64,000 nt of DNA from Acidimicrobiia bacterium (lineage in GTDB: Bacteria; Actinomycetota; Acidimicrobiia; Spongiisociales; ZC4RG35), in assembly GCA_028285585.1 (NCBI GenBank), contig JANQOU010000005.1, forward strand, positions 48,055 through 112,054. Reading direction: 5' to 3'. Below the pieces are notes generated by a model that saw only the letters and a program-made list of their open reading frames with translations, ran no database searches and was not told where the DNA came from. How positions within the stretch are numbered: position 1 is the first letter of the stretch; each line of letters opens with the position of its first letter. Below are positions 1-8,369 of the stretch, in pieces. A program made the translations under genes and the position numbers.

Positions 1-2
1 TC

Positions 3-392
3 TTGTTTGCGCTCATCGCCGTCGGTGCTGCCTTTGGCGGCCACTTCGGAGCTACCGCCGATACCGCCGCCTACGGAGAGTCTCGTGGTTTGAAGAACGC
101 CCGATTCTGGGTGCTGGCTTCGGGTGCCTGGCTGCTGGTGGCCGGCCTGATGGTGATACTCGGCATCTACCCGGACTTGGGTGCTCTGATGTTCGGCTTC
201 TTCACTCTCGTCACCGCGTTTGTCGTTCACCACTTCTGGACCGATGACGACCCGATGGTTCGCAACGGCGAGATGTCGAGCTTCATGAAGAACCTGTCGA
301 TCACGGGTGGCGCTCTGGTTGCCTTTGCCTACTTCGTCACAGTGGGCGAAGCCGGCCCGTTCCAGATCACAGCGAACCTGATCGATCTGTAG
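3..392 (+). CDS. DoxX-like membrane protein, probably 5'-partial
   Basis: A small integral membrane protein with about four hydrophobic segments. The pattern is that of the DoxX family: a short first helix followed by a soluble 'AAYGESRGLKN' loop, a helix ending in LGIYPD, then 'VVHHFWTDDD' and a last helix after 'SSFMKNLSITGGA'. DoxX proteins are inner-membrane proteins of about 130-150 residues linked to redox processes; the substrate is unknown. The only in-frame start in the window is a TTG at base 3 that falls inside the first helix, so the real start is probably upstream of the window. The gene converges on the next one with a 6-bp gap. Confidence 0.7.
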   Translation: MFALIAVGAAFGGHFGATADTAAYGESRGLKNARFWVLASGAWLLVAGLMVILGIYPDLGALMFGFFTLVTAFVVHHFWTDDDPMVRNGEMSSFMKNLSITGGALVAFAYFVTVGEAGPFQITANLIDL

Positions 393-398
393 GCCGGT

Positions 399-1244
399 CT
401 AGCCGGTGAGGTCGGAGACGACCTCGGCGATTGGGTAGACGACTGTTGTCTCCGTGTCGGGGACGGCCAGGGCTTCCCATGTGCCGCCGGCCACTCGCCA
501 ACGTGCCGTCCAGTCGTAGGAGACAGTGATCGGGACTCCGTCCTCGTTCTTGGTCTCATAGACATGGGTGGCGAACCCGTCGGGATATCCGGCCATCGCA
601 CGATCGGTGGCCGGATATGTCTTTGCTGTTCCGTCGCCCCAGTCGACTACCACGACCGACACTTCGATGTAGATGTCGAGGGTTGAGCTTCCACTGCCGA
701 TTTGGGTGGTGTGGAGGTCAGGCACCGGCACTCCGACAAAGGTCTCCAGCCCGGTGACACCGTCACCTGTGGCCGGGCTCAGCTCGGGCGTCGGTGGCGG
801 GTGGATGTATTGGGTGACGTAAGCCCAGGCGTCGGCACGCGGGTCGGCGACGGGGACCGGTTCCGAGGTGCAGCGGGGGAGTGTCGGGCCGATGGCGACG
901 ATGCCACCGGGGACGGACGGGTCGGTGTCGAATCCGATGTCGGCCGACCCGTCGGCGTATTGCGCCAGGATGACGTATTGGGTGGGAGCGGAGGTGTAGT
1001 ACCAGCACTGCCCGCTGAGATCGGTGCCGGTCTGGGCATAGAGGACCGAGGGGACATCGCCGTCCGAGGTGTAGTCGATGACATCCCCACCGGCGATGCG
1101 ACAACGAGTGACCTGGTGCATGAAGCCCGTGTCGGGATCTTGAACTTGGGTGACCCAGCAGGAACTGAACGCAGCTGCTCCTGCGGGGATTGCAAGTCCG
1201 ACGGAGATGGCTATGGCAACAAGACTGCGCAATCCGTCTCCCAT
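399..1244 (-). CDS. Secreted protein of unknown function
   Basis: A 281-residue protein with an N-terminal signal peptide: a hydrophobic stretch at residues 7-25 ending in AGAAA, with possible cleavage before FSSCW. The mature part has several cysteines and a beta-rich look, with short 'VVDWGDGTAKTYPA' and 'THVYETKNEDG' segments that resemble PKD-type Ig-like strands. I do not recognise a catalytic motif. The ATG lies 34 bases inside the 3' end of the upstream gene, so the two are probably translationally coupled and cotranscribed. Confidence 0.6.
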   Translation of the reverse strand: MGDGLRSLVAIAISVGLAIPAGAAAFSSCWVTQVQDPDTGFMHQVTRCRIAGGDVIDYTSDGDVPSVLYAQTGTDLSGQCWYYTSAPTQYVILAQYADGSADIGFDTDPSVPGGIVAIGPTLPRCTSEPVPVADPRADAWAYVTQYIHPPPTPELSPATGDGVTGLETFVGVPVPDLHTTQIGSGSSTLDIYIEVSVVVVDWGDGTAKTYPATDRAMAGYPDGFATHVYETKNEDGVPITVSYDWTARWRVAGGTWEALAVPDTETTVVYPIAEVVSDLTG

Positions 1245-1789
1245 AAGTCGTCAGGACTGGTCCAGACTGTCATGAGTTTCCACAAGTTCGAAGTACGACG
1301 AATGACGTAGACACCGCTTGTGCCGATGGCCTCGGGTCGGAAGTCGGCGACGTCGAGAGAGCCGAAGAGAGCGAGGCATTCGCTGTCAGATCTGAGTATC
1401 TGGAGGCCATTTACCTGTATCGCGTCCGCTGTTGGAATAGTTGAAAACGCCATTTGTCCAAACAGATCGTTTGCTGCTTGAACCGTTTCCTCCAGGATCA
1501 CCACCTCGCGTATCCGGTCGATGTTCTGGTTGTAGATCCCTTCGAACCAGCCGAACCACAGCTCACGGAGGATCTCTTCGGCTTCCTCAACGGTGGTCAC
1601 CACATGTGACTCCGGTCCGGTGGTGGATGTAGCTGTCGCGGCGGCAGTCGTCGGAGTCGGGGCAACTGTCGTCGTGGGCGAGGCCGCCACAGTGGTCGTA
1701 GCCGGCTCGACCACGTTTTCTTGTGGCCAGAACAACCAAATCCCCAGAGCCAGGACTGTGATCACAAGCCCGGCGACAACAAATCTCAT
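1211..1789 (-). CDS. Membrane-anchored protein with Thr/Pro-rich linker
   Basis: A 192-residue protein that starts with one transmembrane helix (residues 3-20, ending in FWPQ). A low-complexity TTT/AA/PTP linker (about residues 30-60) of the type that spans an actinobacterial cell wall comes next, and then a 130-residue extracytoplasmic domain containing 'EEILRELWFGWFEGIYNQN'. No named family is recognised; the domain could be NTF2-like by length (inference). It precedes and overlaps the secreted protein at 399-1244, forming a two-gene operon. Confidence 0.6.
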   Translation of the reverse strand: MRFVVAGLVITVLALGIWLFWPQENVVEPATTTVAASPTTTVAPTPTTAAATATSTTGPESHVVTTVEEAEEILRELWFGWFEGIYNQNIDRIREVVILEETVQAANDLFGQMAFSTIPTADAIQVNGLQILRSDSECLALFGSLDVADFRPEAIGTSGVYVIRRTSNLWKLMTVWTSPDDLWETDCAVLLP

Positions 1790-1897
1790 ACGTCTGAAGA
1801 CGAAGCTACGCCATGTCGATACCCATATGAAGGATCAGATGAGAGGTCGCGAAAACGCAATTCCGGGGCTGAGTTAGAGTCGAGTTCGGAGGTGTTT

Positions 1898-2212
1898 ATG
1901 GCAGCTGAAGTAGAGAAGGCACGTCATCCATTCCGCTTCATCTTCAAGTTCTTGCTCTTTGCCGGGATCGTCTACGTGGTCGGCAAGGTGCTCGCCGAGA
2001 AGAAGAACGAGTACTACGGGATCACGGAGTCGGAGGCCCGAGTCAAGATCGAGACCAAGCTCGGCCCCAAGATGGGTGAGGCTCAGGCGGCAGAGTTGGC
2101 CGACCAGATCATTCCCAAGTTGATGGAGAAGGGTGTCATCGTGGCCGACGAGCCACACGACATCGTTGACTCCGCGGAGGCGGCGACGGAAGACGACGAC
2201 TCCGAGGAGTAG
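1898..2212 (+). CDS. Small single-pass membrane protein
   Basis: A 104-residue protein. The ATG at 1898 is chosen because a strong GGAGGT ribosome binding site lies at 1888-1893; the open frame extends further upstream but without a comparable signal. It has a basic N-terminus, one hydrophobic segment (FIFKFLLFAGIVYVVGKVL), then a charged region and an acidic tail ending DDDSEE. No function is recognised. It is followed closely on the same strand by another small membrane protein. Confidence 0.6.
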   Translation: MAAEVEKARHPFRFIFKFLLFAGIVYVVGKVLAEKKNEYYGITESEARVKIETKLGPKMGEAQAAELADQIIPKLMEKGVIVADEPHDIVDSAEAATEDDDSEE

Positions 2213-2281
2213 CGCCCTCGGCTGACAACCGATCGCGCAGGTCACGGTCTACGCTGAGCAGACGCGGACTTCTGGGGAATT

Positions 2282-2446
2282 GTGACCTATCAGGGACAGC
2301 CATCCACTTCGACCAACACCGTTCTCAAAGTGCTTGTTGTCGGGCTGATCATCTGGGTCGCCTATTGGGCCGCAACGGGTGGTCTCGACGAGATCGCCAT
2401 CCCGGCTCCGGCCGAGCCCACGACGTCGAGCACCCTGGCGGGGTAA
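2282..2446 (+). CDS. 54-residue membrane microprotein
   Basis: A short frame starting at GTG 2282 and ending in TAA at 2444-2446. The product has a polar Ser/Thr-rich N-terminus, one clear transmembrane helix (VLKVLVVGLIIWVAYWAA) and a Pro/Ala/Thr-rich tail. A purine-rich GGGGA sits about 5 nt before the GTG. It fills the gap between two well-supported same-strand genes. The balance of a hydrophobic helix and polar tails argues for a real gene; function is unknown. Confidence 0.45.
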   Translation: MTYQGQPSTSTNTVLKVLVVGLIIWVAYWAATGGLDEIAIPAPAEPTTSSTLAG

Positions 2447-2490
2447 TTCGCATACATCGCTGAGTGAGGCCCTCCTAGCCTCCCGCACTC

Positions 2491-3519
2491 ATGGGTTTCC
2501 TCATTCAAAAGATCGACCCGCTTGGCGCGCCCGAAGAGGTGCTTCTGGAGATGTGGGAGTACTACAAGATGGTGCATGCCGAGGAGCGGCCTGGTGACCC
2601 GCAGATGCCGGCGGAGCGTCAGATCCTCAACTGGCGCCACACGGTCGACGACCATCTATTCGACCGCTGGATCATGCGAGATGATGCCGGCGAGATCGTC
2701 GGTGTTGCTGTCGCCTGGCGGAATCGGACTCAGAATCTTCAGAACGGCTTGGTGCGGGTGCACATCCGTGAGGACGTGAGGCGTCAGGGTCTCGCTGCCA
2801 AGCTCGCCCAGCCTGCTCTCGATATCCTCGAGGAGGACAAGCGAACCCGTGTCGAGACCGACTGTGCCATCGGGTCTCCGGCGGAGGCTTGGCTGGAGGG
2901 CCTCGGGTTGAAGATGGTGTATGTCGATCGAGTGAGCCGTCTCCTGGCTCAAGAGGTTGACCACGGGTTGATGAGGTCATGGATCGAGCGAGCCTCGGAG
3001 AGAGCTTCTGACTACGAGCTTCAATATCACGAGAACCTCGCCGGCGCCGAGATCGTCGAGAAGTACACCGAGTTGCTGTATCAGATGAACACCGCCCCGC
3101 TCGATGACTACGAGCAGGAGCCCGAGGTTTTCACCCCCGTGATGTGGCAGGACATCGTCGCCCAGGCCGACGCCACCCAACACGACCTCCACACCTATGT
3201 CGCGGTTCACAAGCCATCAGGCGACTACGTGGGCTCGACGACGATTCAGACCGACCGGCTCTGGCCGGAGCAGGCCTGGCAGTGGGAGACGGTCACTCAC
3301 CCCGACCACCGCAACAAAGGCATAGGTCGTTGGCTCAAGGCAGCGTTGATCGAGCATCTGCTCGACGCCGGCCATCCGGTGGAGCGGATCGACACGGGTA
3401 ACGCCGACTCGAACGCACCGATGCTCGCCATCAACGTCGCGATGGGTTACCGGGAAATGCACAAGCGCCACGTCTATCAAGGAGATCTGGCTAAAGCCAG
3501 AGAGAGGATGTCCAACTGA
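2491..3519 (+). CDS. Tandem GNAT-domain acetyltransferase (MshD-like)
   Basis: A 342-residue protein with two GNAT folds. The first (about residues 65-130) has the 'VRVHIREDVRRQGLAAKL' acetyl-CoA loop; the second (about 230-335) has 'THPDHRNKGIGRWLKAAL' followed by 'IDTGNADSNAPMLAINVAMGY'. This bipartite layout and length fit actinobacterial mycothiol-synthase-like acetyltransferases. The real acceptor is not known, and genuine MshD cannot be assigned by eye. A TAGCCT hexamer ends 9 nt before the ATG. Its stop overlaps the start of a paralogue (TGATG). Confidence 0.75.
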   Translation: MGFLIQKIDPLGAPEEVLLEMWEYYKMVHAEERPGDPQMPAERQILNWRHTVDDHLFDRWIMRDDAGEIVGVAVAWRNRTQNLQNGLVRVHIREDVRRQGLAAKLAQPALDILEEDKRTRVETDCAIGSPAEAWLEGLGLKMVYVDRVSRLLAQEVDHGLMRSWIERASERASDYELQYHENLAGAEIVEKYTELLYQMNTAPLDDYEQEPEVFTPVMWQDIVAQADATQHDLHTYVAVHKPSGDYVGSTTIQTDRLWPEQAWQWETVTHPDHRNKGIGRWLKAALIEHLLDAGHPVERIDTGNADSNAPMLAINVAMGYREMHKRHVYQGDLAKARERMSN

Positions 3520-4544
3520 TGGCCATTGAGTACCGAAAGATCGACATCCACTCGGTCAGCGACCATGTCCTGCAAGGCATACACGAGGCTTCGGTGGATC
3601 GTCACCGGAACTTCTATCCGGATGATCCCGACCTCACTCTGGAGTATCACAAGGCGAATTGGCGCGCCCCACAGGGTGTGCACCGCAAGGAGCAATGGTG
3701 GGTTGCTCTAGACGGCGACGATGTGGTCGGCTCCTCACGCGCCACCACCTGGGCAGACCACGAAGACTCAGGGTTGATCGTCACTGCGGTCAAAGACAGC
3801 TACCGGCGACGTGGAGTGGGGGCGGGCTTGCTTGGGCACAGCCTGGACGACCTGGAGGAGGAGGGCCGGAGCAAGCTCATCATCGATGCTCCGGAGAATT
3901 CGCCTGCGGAGCCGCGTCTCGAGTCATTGGGCCTCAAGATGGCGTTGGGCGAGCGGGTCAGCAGGCTCGCTGTTGGCGATGTCGATTGGGATCTGATCAA
4001 GGACTGGATCGCAAATGCCTCGGAGCGTGCCGCCGACTACAGCTTGATGTTCTTCGACAGCGTGGTGCCGGAGGAGCATCTGGAGAACTGGGCGCGGGTC
4101 AACAACGTCATGAACTCAGCCCCACTGGAAGGGCTGGAGCTCGAGGACTTCAACATGACTCCGGAGATGTGGCGCAGCATCGAGAACAGCTACGGGCCAA
4201 AAGGGCTCGAGTTCCGGGGTTGTGCCGCTGTGCATGGGCCGACAGGGGACTTCGCCGGGCTGACGGTTCTGATGAATCAGCGCTACGAGCCTTGGCTCGG
4301 CGTCCAAGACGACACCGGTGTCGACCCGGAACATCGGAACAAGGGCCTCGGGCGTTGGATGAAAGCGGCCATGCTCGAGCGTTTCATGGCCGAGTTCCCC
4401 GATGTAACACACATCGAGACCGGCAACGCCGGATCAAACGAGCCGATGTTGAACATCAACATCGCCATGGGGTTCGAGACGGTGCTGGTGGTCAACGCCT
4501 GGCAAGGCGACATCTCAACGGTGCGTGAGAGGCTGAACCGCTAG
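3519..4544 (+). CDS. Tandem GNAT-domain acetyltransferase, paralogue of the preceding gene
   Basis: A 341-residue protein of the same two-domain GNAT architecture as its neighbour: 'VTAVKDSYRRRGVGAGLL' in the first domain and 'VDPEHRNKGLGRWMKAA' plus 'IETGNAGSNEPMLNINIAMGF' in the second. The start codon overlaps the upstream stop by one base, so the pair is coupled. Sequences are clearly homologous along their whole length but well diverged, so the duplication is not recent. They could be heterodimer partners or act on different substrates. It ends 10 bp from the convergent PEBP gene. Confidence 0.75.
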   Translation: MAIEYRKIDIHSVSDHVLQGIHEASVDRHRNFYPDDPDLTLEYHKANWRAPQGVHRKEQWWVALDGDDVVGSSRATTWADHEDSGLIVTAVKDSYRRRGVGAGLLGHSLDDLEEEGRSKLIIDAPENSPAEPRLESLGLKMALGERVSRLAVGDVDWDLIKDWIANASERAADYSLMFFDSVVPEEHLENWARVNNVMNSAPLEGLELEDFNMTPEMWRSIENSYGPKGLEFRGCAAVHGPTGDFAGLTVLMNQRYEPWLGVQDDTGVDPEHRNKGLGRWMKAAMLERFMAEFPDVTHIETGNAGSNEPMLNINIAMGFETVLVVNAWQGDISTVRERLNR

Positions 4545-4554
4545 CCGGTCGGGC

Positions 4555-5133
4555 TCAACGTCCGTAGAGCGCCATCAACTGAGCTTCGCCGAGGACCTTT
4601 CCCTCCATCGCGGTGCGGATCCCGGCAGAGTCGATGCCCGGCGGCAGTCCCAGGCGCTCGCTCAGGGCATAAACGGTGAAGAAGTATCTGTGCTGCTCGT
4701 CTGGCGGTGGGCACGGTCCGCCGTATCCGGTGAGGTTCCAGCTGTTGACGCCTTGGATCCCGATCTGACCTGAGCCCTGCTGGATCGTGTGGTCGCCACG
4801 CTCTGCGGCGATGTCGTACTCGACCCAGTGATCCCAAGTGCCGACCGGTGCGTCCGGGTCGTCCACGATGAGGACCAGAGCGGCTGTCTCGTCCGGGAGC
4901 CCGACGATGTCGAGCTGCGGGTTGATGTCCGCCCCGTCGCAGGTGAACTGCGTCGGTACCAACTCTCCTTCCTGAAGCGAGGGGGAGCTGACGGCGAGTG
5001 GGGGCAGAGGCTCCGTGGTGCTGGTTGTCGTCGGTGCGGTCGTCGTGGTTGTGCTGGTGTTCGCCGGCTCGTCGGACGAGCACGCCGTCACCACGAGTGC
5101 GAAGGCGAATCCTGCGGCCAAGGCTTTGCGCAT
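4555..5133 (-). CDS. YbhB/YbcL-family (PEBP) lipoprotein
   Basis: A 192-residue exported lipoprotein. The ATG at 5133 is preferred because it begins a classic lipoprotein signal (MRKALAAGFAFALVV-TAC, lipid on the Cys); longer in-frame starts would put 22 extra polar residues in front. A Thr-rich linker follows, then the phosphatidylethanolamine-binding-protein fold: 'FTCDGADINPQL', 'LVLIVDDPDAP' and 'GYGGPCPPPDEQHRYFFTVYAL' are hallmark segments. Bacterial PEBP proteins have poorly known ligands. A TAGATT hexamer ends 8 nt before the ATG. The gene is divergent from the reductase at 5201. Confidence 0.85.
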   Translation of the reverse strand: MRKALAAGFAFALVVTACSSDEPANTSTTTTTAPTTTSTTEPLPPLAVSSPSLQEGELVPTQFTCDGADINPQLDIVGLPDETAALVLIVDDPDAPVGTWDHWVEYDIAAERGDHTIQQGSGQIGIQGVNSWNLTGYGGPCPPPDEQHRYFFTVYALSERLGLPPGIDSAGIRTAMEGKVLGEAQLMALYGR

Positions 5134-5141
5134 TGCTCCCG

Positions 5142-5147
5142 AATCTA
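5142..5147 (-). promoter_or_regulatory. Putative -10 element of the PEBP gene
   Basis: TAGATT on the minus strand, 8 nt before the ATG at 5133. It fits the TANNNT -10 pattern of actinobacterial leaderless promoters. A GGGAG lies only 3 nt before the ATG, so SD-assisted initiation cannot be excluded. Confidence 0.35.
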
Positions 5148-5186
5148 GGGCAGCTCCGGCGAAAAGTGGTTCGTCTGGGGCTGGGT

Positions 5187-5192
5187 TATGTT
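5187..5192 (+). promoter_or_regulatory. Putative -10 element of the RibD-like gene
   Basis: TATGTT, 8 nt before the ATG at 5201, with no Shine-Dalgarno sequence in between. This fits a leaderless transcript and supports the 5201 start. Confidence 0.4.
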
Positions 5193-5200
5193 TGGTCACG

Positions 5201-5929
5201 ATGCTTCGTCACGCAGAAGCCCAGGATCAAGCCGTGGACCCAACCGGTCTCGTCCTCTCCGAACGGCGAGAAGGCCCTGATCGGCCTTGGGTGATGATGA
5301 ACATGATCGCTTCAATCGACGGGGGGACGGCGATATCAGGCAAGTCTTCCGCCTTCGGCGACGAGGACGACCGGGAGATGTTCAAGGCGATTCGAGCGGT
5401 CCCAGACGTCATATTGGTGGGCGCAGGCACCGTCGCAGCCGAGGATTACCACCCGGTGACCCTCGACGCCGAGCACCGGGCGTTGCGAGCAGAGCTGGGC
5501 ATGGCCGAGACGCCCACACTTGCGATCGTCAGCGGGCGCCTGAGCGTCAATCCCGAGGCTCGTGTCTTTGGTGACCCGGAGCACAAGCCGCTCCTGCTCA
5601 CGAGCACGGAAGCCGATCCATCGAAACTGGTCATGATCGGTGACGCCGCGGACGTGGCGGTTCTTCCCGATTTGGAGCCAGCCACGATCCTCAACCACCT
5701 CGCTGCCGCCAAGGTCATCCTTCTCGAGGGCGGGCCCACACTCAACGGCCAGTTCGCGTTCGCGGGGCTCGTTGATGAGATCAACCTGTCGGTGGCTCCG
5801 GTGCTTCTCTCGGGGGATTCGCCCCGAATCGCCCGTGGAGGTGAGCTGGTGCCACCCCAGGAAATGCGACGCGACCGGGTTTTGCTCGGTGATCGCCTCA
5901 TGTTTGTGCGATATTTGCGGGGCACATAG
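5201..5929 (+). CDS. Pyrimidine reductase family protein (RibD C-terminal-like)
   Basis: A 242-residue protein of the RibD C-terminal/dihydrofolate-reductase-like fold. The N-terminal 'RPWVMMNMIASIDGGTAISGKS', 'ADVILVGAGTVAAEDYHP'-like segment (here VPDVILVGAGTV) and 'ILLEGGPTLNGQF' are the NADPH- and substrate-binding blocks of this family, which reduces a pyrimidine ribosyl intermediate in riboflavin or related deazaflavin metabolism. No deaminase domain is attached. The start at 5201 gives the usual actinobacterial length. It is followed 16 bp later by an aminotransferase on the same strand. Confidence 0.8.
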   Translation: MLRHAEAQDQAVDPTGLVLSERREGPDRPWVMMNMIASIDGGTAISGKSSAFGDEDDREMFKAIRAVPDVILVGAGTVAAEDYHPVTLDAEHRALRAELGMAETPTLAIVSGRLSVNPEARVFGDPEHKPLLLTSTEADPSKLVMIGDAADVAVLPDLEPATILNHLAAAKVILLEGGPTLNGQFAFAGLVDEINLSVAPVLLSGDSPRIARGGELVPPQEMRRDRVLLGDRLMFVRYLRGT

Positions 5930-5945
5930 AAGAAAAGGACGGCGA

Positions 5946-7229
5946 ATGGGCAAGCACGCCGAGCTATACGAGCGGCACCGGGCGGTTCTACCCGGGTGGT
6001 CCCCCCTCTACTACGAGCAACCGATATCGATCGTCGACGGTGACGGCCGCCATGTGACCGACGCCGAAGGCAACCGCTATCTCGACTTTTTTGGCGGGAT
6101 CCTGGTCACGATGAGCGGATACAACGTCCCCGAAGTCGTCGAGGCCATCAAATCGCAGGCGGACCGCATGCTGCACACTTCCACGCTGTACCTGATCGAG
6201 TCGCAGATCGAGCTGGCGGAGAAGATCGCCGAACTGTCCGGGATTCCCGACGCCAAGGTCTTCTTCACCAACTCGGGGACCGAGGCGAACGACACAGCCC
6301 TGGCGCTGGCCACCACCTATCGCAAGTCGAACCAGGTGCTGGCGATGCGCGGGAGCTATCACGGCAAGTCGCATTCGGTGACCTCGGTCACCGGGCAGAA
6401 GACGTGGTCTGGCACCAGCTTTTCACCCTTCCAGGTGACCTACGTTCACGGGGGGTACAAGCTGCGCAGCCCGTTCGGCCACCTCCCCGACGAGGAGTTC
6501 ATCGCCGCCTGCGTAAACGACCTGCGCGACCTGCTGACAGTGGCCACGGCGGGTGATGTCGCAGCGATGATCGCCGAGCCGATTCAAGGTGTTGGTGGTT
6601 TCGTCACCCCACCCGACGGGTTTTTCGGCGCGATGAAAGAGGTGCTCGACGAGAACGGAATCCTCTTCATCTCAGATGAGGTGCAGACCGGCTGGGGCCG
6701 CACCGGTGAGACGTTTTGGGGATATCAGGCGCATGGGATCACCCCGGATCTGATCACCTTCGCCAAGGGAATCGGCAACGGGCTGTCCGTTGGCGGCGTC
6801 ATCGCGGGAGCCGAGATCATGGAGTCGTATCCATCCATCGGCATGAGCACCTTCGGCGGCAACCCTTTGGCCACGGCCGGTGCCCTCGCCAATCTCGAGT
6901 ACGTCCTCGACAACGATCTTCAAACCAACTCGTTGAAGGTGGGAAACAAGCTGATGCAGGATCTTGTGCCTCTCGGAGAAGAGCTGGATGTGATCGGCGA
7001 GGTTCGAGGGAAGGGCCTGATGATCGGTGTCGAGCTGGTCGGGCCTGGCGGCGAGCCGGCACCAGAGAAGGCAGCGGAGGCTTTAGAGGCGACTCGGGAG
7101 AGGGGCCTCTTGGTGGGGAAAGGCGGCCTTTACGGCAACGGATTGCGGCTGGCGCCACCATTGTCGATCACCGAGGATGAGGCGGATGAGGGCTACACCA
7201 TCCTCGAAGAGGTGCTCCGCGGTCTCTGA
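5946..7229 (+). CDS. Class III (PLP-dependent) aminotransferase
   Basis: A 427-residue fold-type I aminotransferase of the acetylornithine/4-aminobutyrate/alanine-glyoxylate class III family. Visible blocks are 'FFTNSGTEANDTAL' (phosphate binding), 'SYHGKSHS', 'LFISDEVQTGWGRTG' (Asp that holds the pyridine nitrogen) and 'LITFAKGIGNG' with the Schiff-base lysine. The ATG has an AAAGGA-type SD about 7 nt upstream. The closest type by eye is the AGXT2/4-aminobutyrate group, but the amine donor cannot be fixed from sequence alone. It is probably cotranscribed with the reductase before it. Confidence 0.85.
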   Translation: MGKHAELYERHRAVLPGWSPLYYEQPISIVDGDGRHVTDAEGNRYLDFFGGILVTMSGYNVPEVVEAIKSQADRMLHTSTLYLIESQIELAEKIAELSGIPDAKVFFTNSGTEANDTALALATTYRKSNQVLAMRGSYHGKSHSVTSVTGQKTWSGTSFSPFQVTYVHGGYKLRSPFGHLPDEEFIAACVNDLRDLLTVATAGDVAAMIAEPIQGVGGFVTPPDGFFGAMKEVLDENGILFISDEVQTGWGRTGETFWGYQAHGITPDLITFAKGIGNGLSVGGVIAGAEIMESYPSIGMSTFGGNPLATAGALANLEYVLDNDLQTNSLKVGNKLMQDLVPLGEELDVIGEVRGKGLMIGVELVGPGGEPAPEKAAEALEATRERGLLVGKGGLYGNGLRLAPPLSITEDEADEGYTILEEVLRGL

Positions 7230-7260
7230 CCTCTGACTCGCTGAGCGGCTCACTGTTTCT

Positions 7261-7317
7261 CCTCGTCTGCGCTGCATGACGTCGCACGAGGCGCAACCTG
7301 ATACAGCGCGGTCGAGG
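7261..7317 (+). repeat. Copy A of an intergenic hairpin element
   Basis: It lies between the convergent ends of the aminotransferase and the sigma factor. Bases 7261-7310 align without gaps to 17585-17634 with 36 of 50 identical (CCTCGTCTG and GCTGCAT blocks conserved). Positions 8-16 and 42-50 of the element can pair in both copies. In copy A an outer CCTCG (7261-7265) can also pair with CGAGG (7313-7317). It could be a bidirectional terminator, a small dispersed repeat or part of a small RNA. Confidence 0.45.
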
Positions 7318-7340
7318 GGAGTGCGCAGCGGCTCGCCGGG

Positions 7341-8291
7341 CTAGAGCAGGCCGGAGAGGTCGATGTCGCAGGAAGGGTGCCGGAGCTTGGCCAGGCCGCG
7401 AGCCTCGATCTGACGGACGCGCTCCCGTGTCGAGTTGATCACCTTGCCCACATCCGAAAGGGTCCAAGGCTCGTCACCGTCCAAGCCGAAGCGGAGCCAG
7501 AGCACCTGCTGCTCCTCGTGATCGAGATGTCCCAGGGCCACGACCAGCCGCTCGCGTCGCCAGGCGGCAGCAGCGCGGTCCTCCGGGTTGGCGGCGGCTG
7601 CGTCCTCGACGAAGTCCTGCAAGGAGACGTCGCCGTCTTCTCCGACTGGCCTGTCGAGGGACACGGTCTCCGCCGGGGCCTGCAACGCCGCCATCACCCG
7701 TTCCGTATCGAGACCCGATGCCTCTGAGATCTCTTCGAGAGTCGGAGCGCGGTGGTATTGGTCGAGAAAGCTCTGCTTGGTGTCGTGGACCGTGCGGACG
7801 ACATCGACCATGTGAACCGGAAGTCGGATGGTCCGGCCGCTGTTGCCCAAGCCTCGGGTAATGGCCTGCCGGATCCACCATGTGGCATAAGTCGAGAACT
7901 TGAAGCCCTTGCGCCAGTCGAACTTCTCCACAGCCCGGATGAGCCCCAGGTTCCCTTCTTGAATGAGGTCGAGGAGATCGAGGCCGCGCCCGGTGTATCG
8001 CTTTGCTATCGAGATGACGAGCCGCAGGTTGGAGCGGATGAAGGTCATCTTGGCCTCGTCGCCGGCAGCGATGGCCCGCATCAGCTTGGCGCGCTCGGCA
8101 CGTTTGAAATCGCCGGATTCGACGATCACCTTTGCTTTCTTGCCCAGCTCCATGGCGCGGGCGAGATGGACTTCGTCTTCAGCAGTTAGCAGCTCATGTT
8201 CGGAGACCTCGTCGAGGTACAGACCAACGGTGTCAGCGGGGCTGGCGCCACGCTCTGGTCTTGCATCACTGGCCCTGATGGCCTTCCCCAA
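7341..8291 (-). CDS. Group 2 RNA polymerase sigma-70 factor
   Basis: A 316-residue primary-like sigma factor without an N-terminal region 1.1. Region 1.2 ('DTVGLYLDEVSEHELLTAEDEV') is followed by region 2 ('NLRLVISIAKRYTGRGLDLLDLIQEGNLGLIRAVEKFD', then 'FSTYATWWIRQAI' for -10 recognition), region 3 and region 4.2 ('WTLSDVGKVINSTRERVRQIEARGLAKLRHP'). The TTG at 8291 is chosen because a perfect AGGAGG (complement of 8298-8303) lies 6 nt upstream; a longer frame reaches 8348 but lacks such a site. It probably directs a stress or alternative regulon that overlaps the housekeeping one. Confidence 0.88.
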   Translation of the reverse strand: MGKAIRASDARPERGASPADTVGLYLDEVSEHELLTAEDEVHLARAMELGKKAKVIVESGDFKRAERAKLMRAIAAGDEAKMTFIRSNLRLVISIAKRYTGRGLDLLDLIQEGNLGLIRAVEKFDWRKGFKFSTYATWWIRQAITRGLGNSGRTIRLPVHMVDVVRTVHDTKQSFLDQYHRAPTLEEISEASGLDTERVMAALQAPAETVSLDRPVGEDGDVSLQDFVEDAAAANPEDRAAAAWRRERLVVALGHLDHEEQQVLWLRFGLDGDEPWTLSDVGKVINSTRERVRQIEARGLAKLRHPSCDIDLSGLL

Positions 8292-8369
8292 ACTCGGCCT
8301 CCTAACGGCCCCCTGTGGAAAACTACAGGTCCTGGTTGAATCTGGCAACCGAAACCTGTGTGACGGCGG

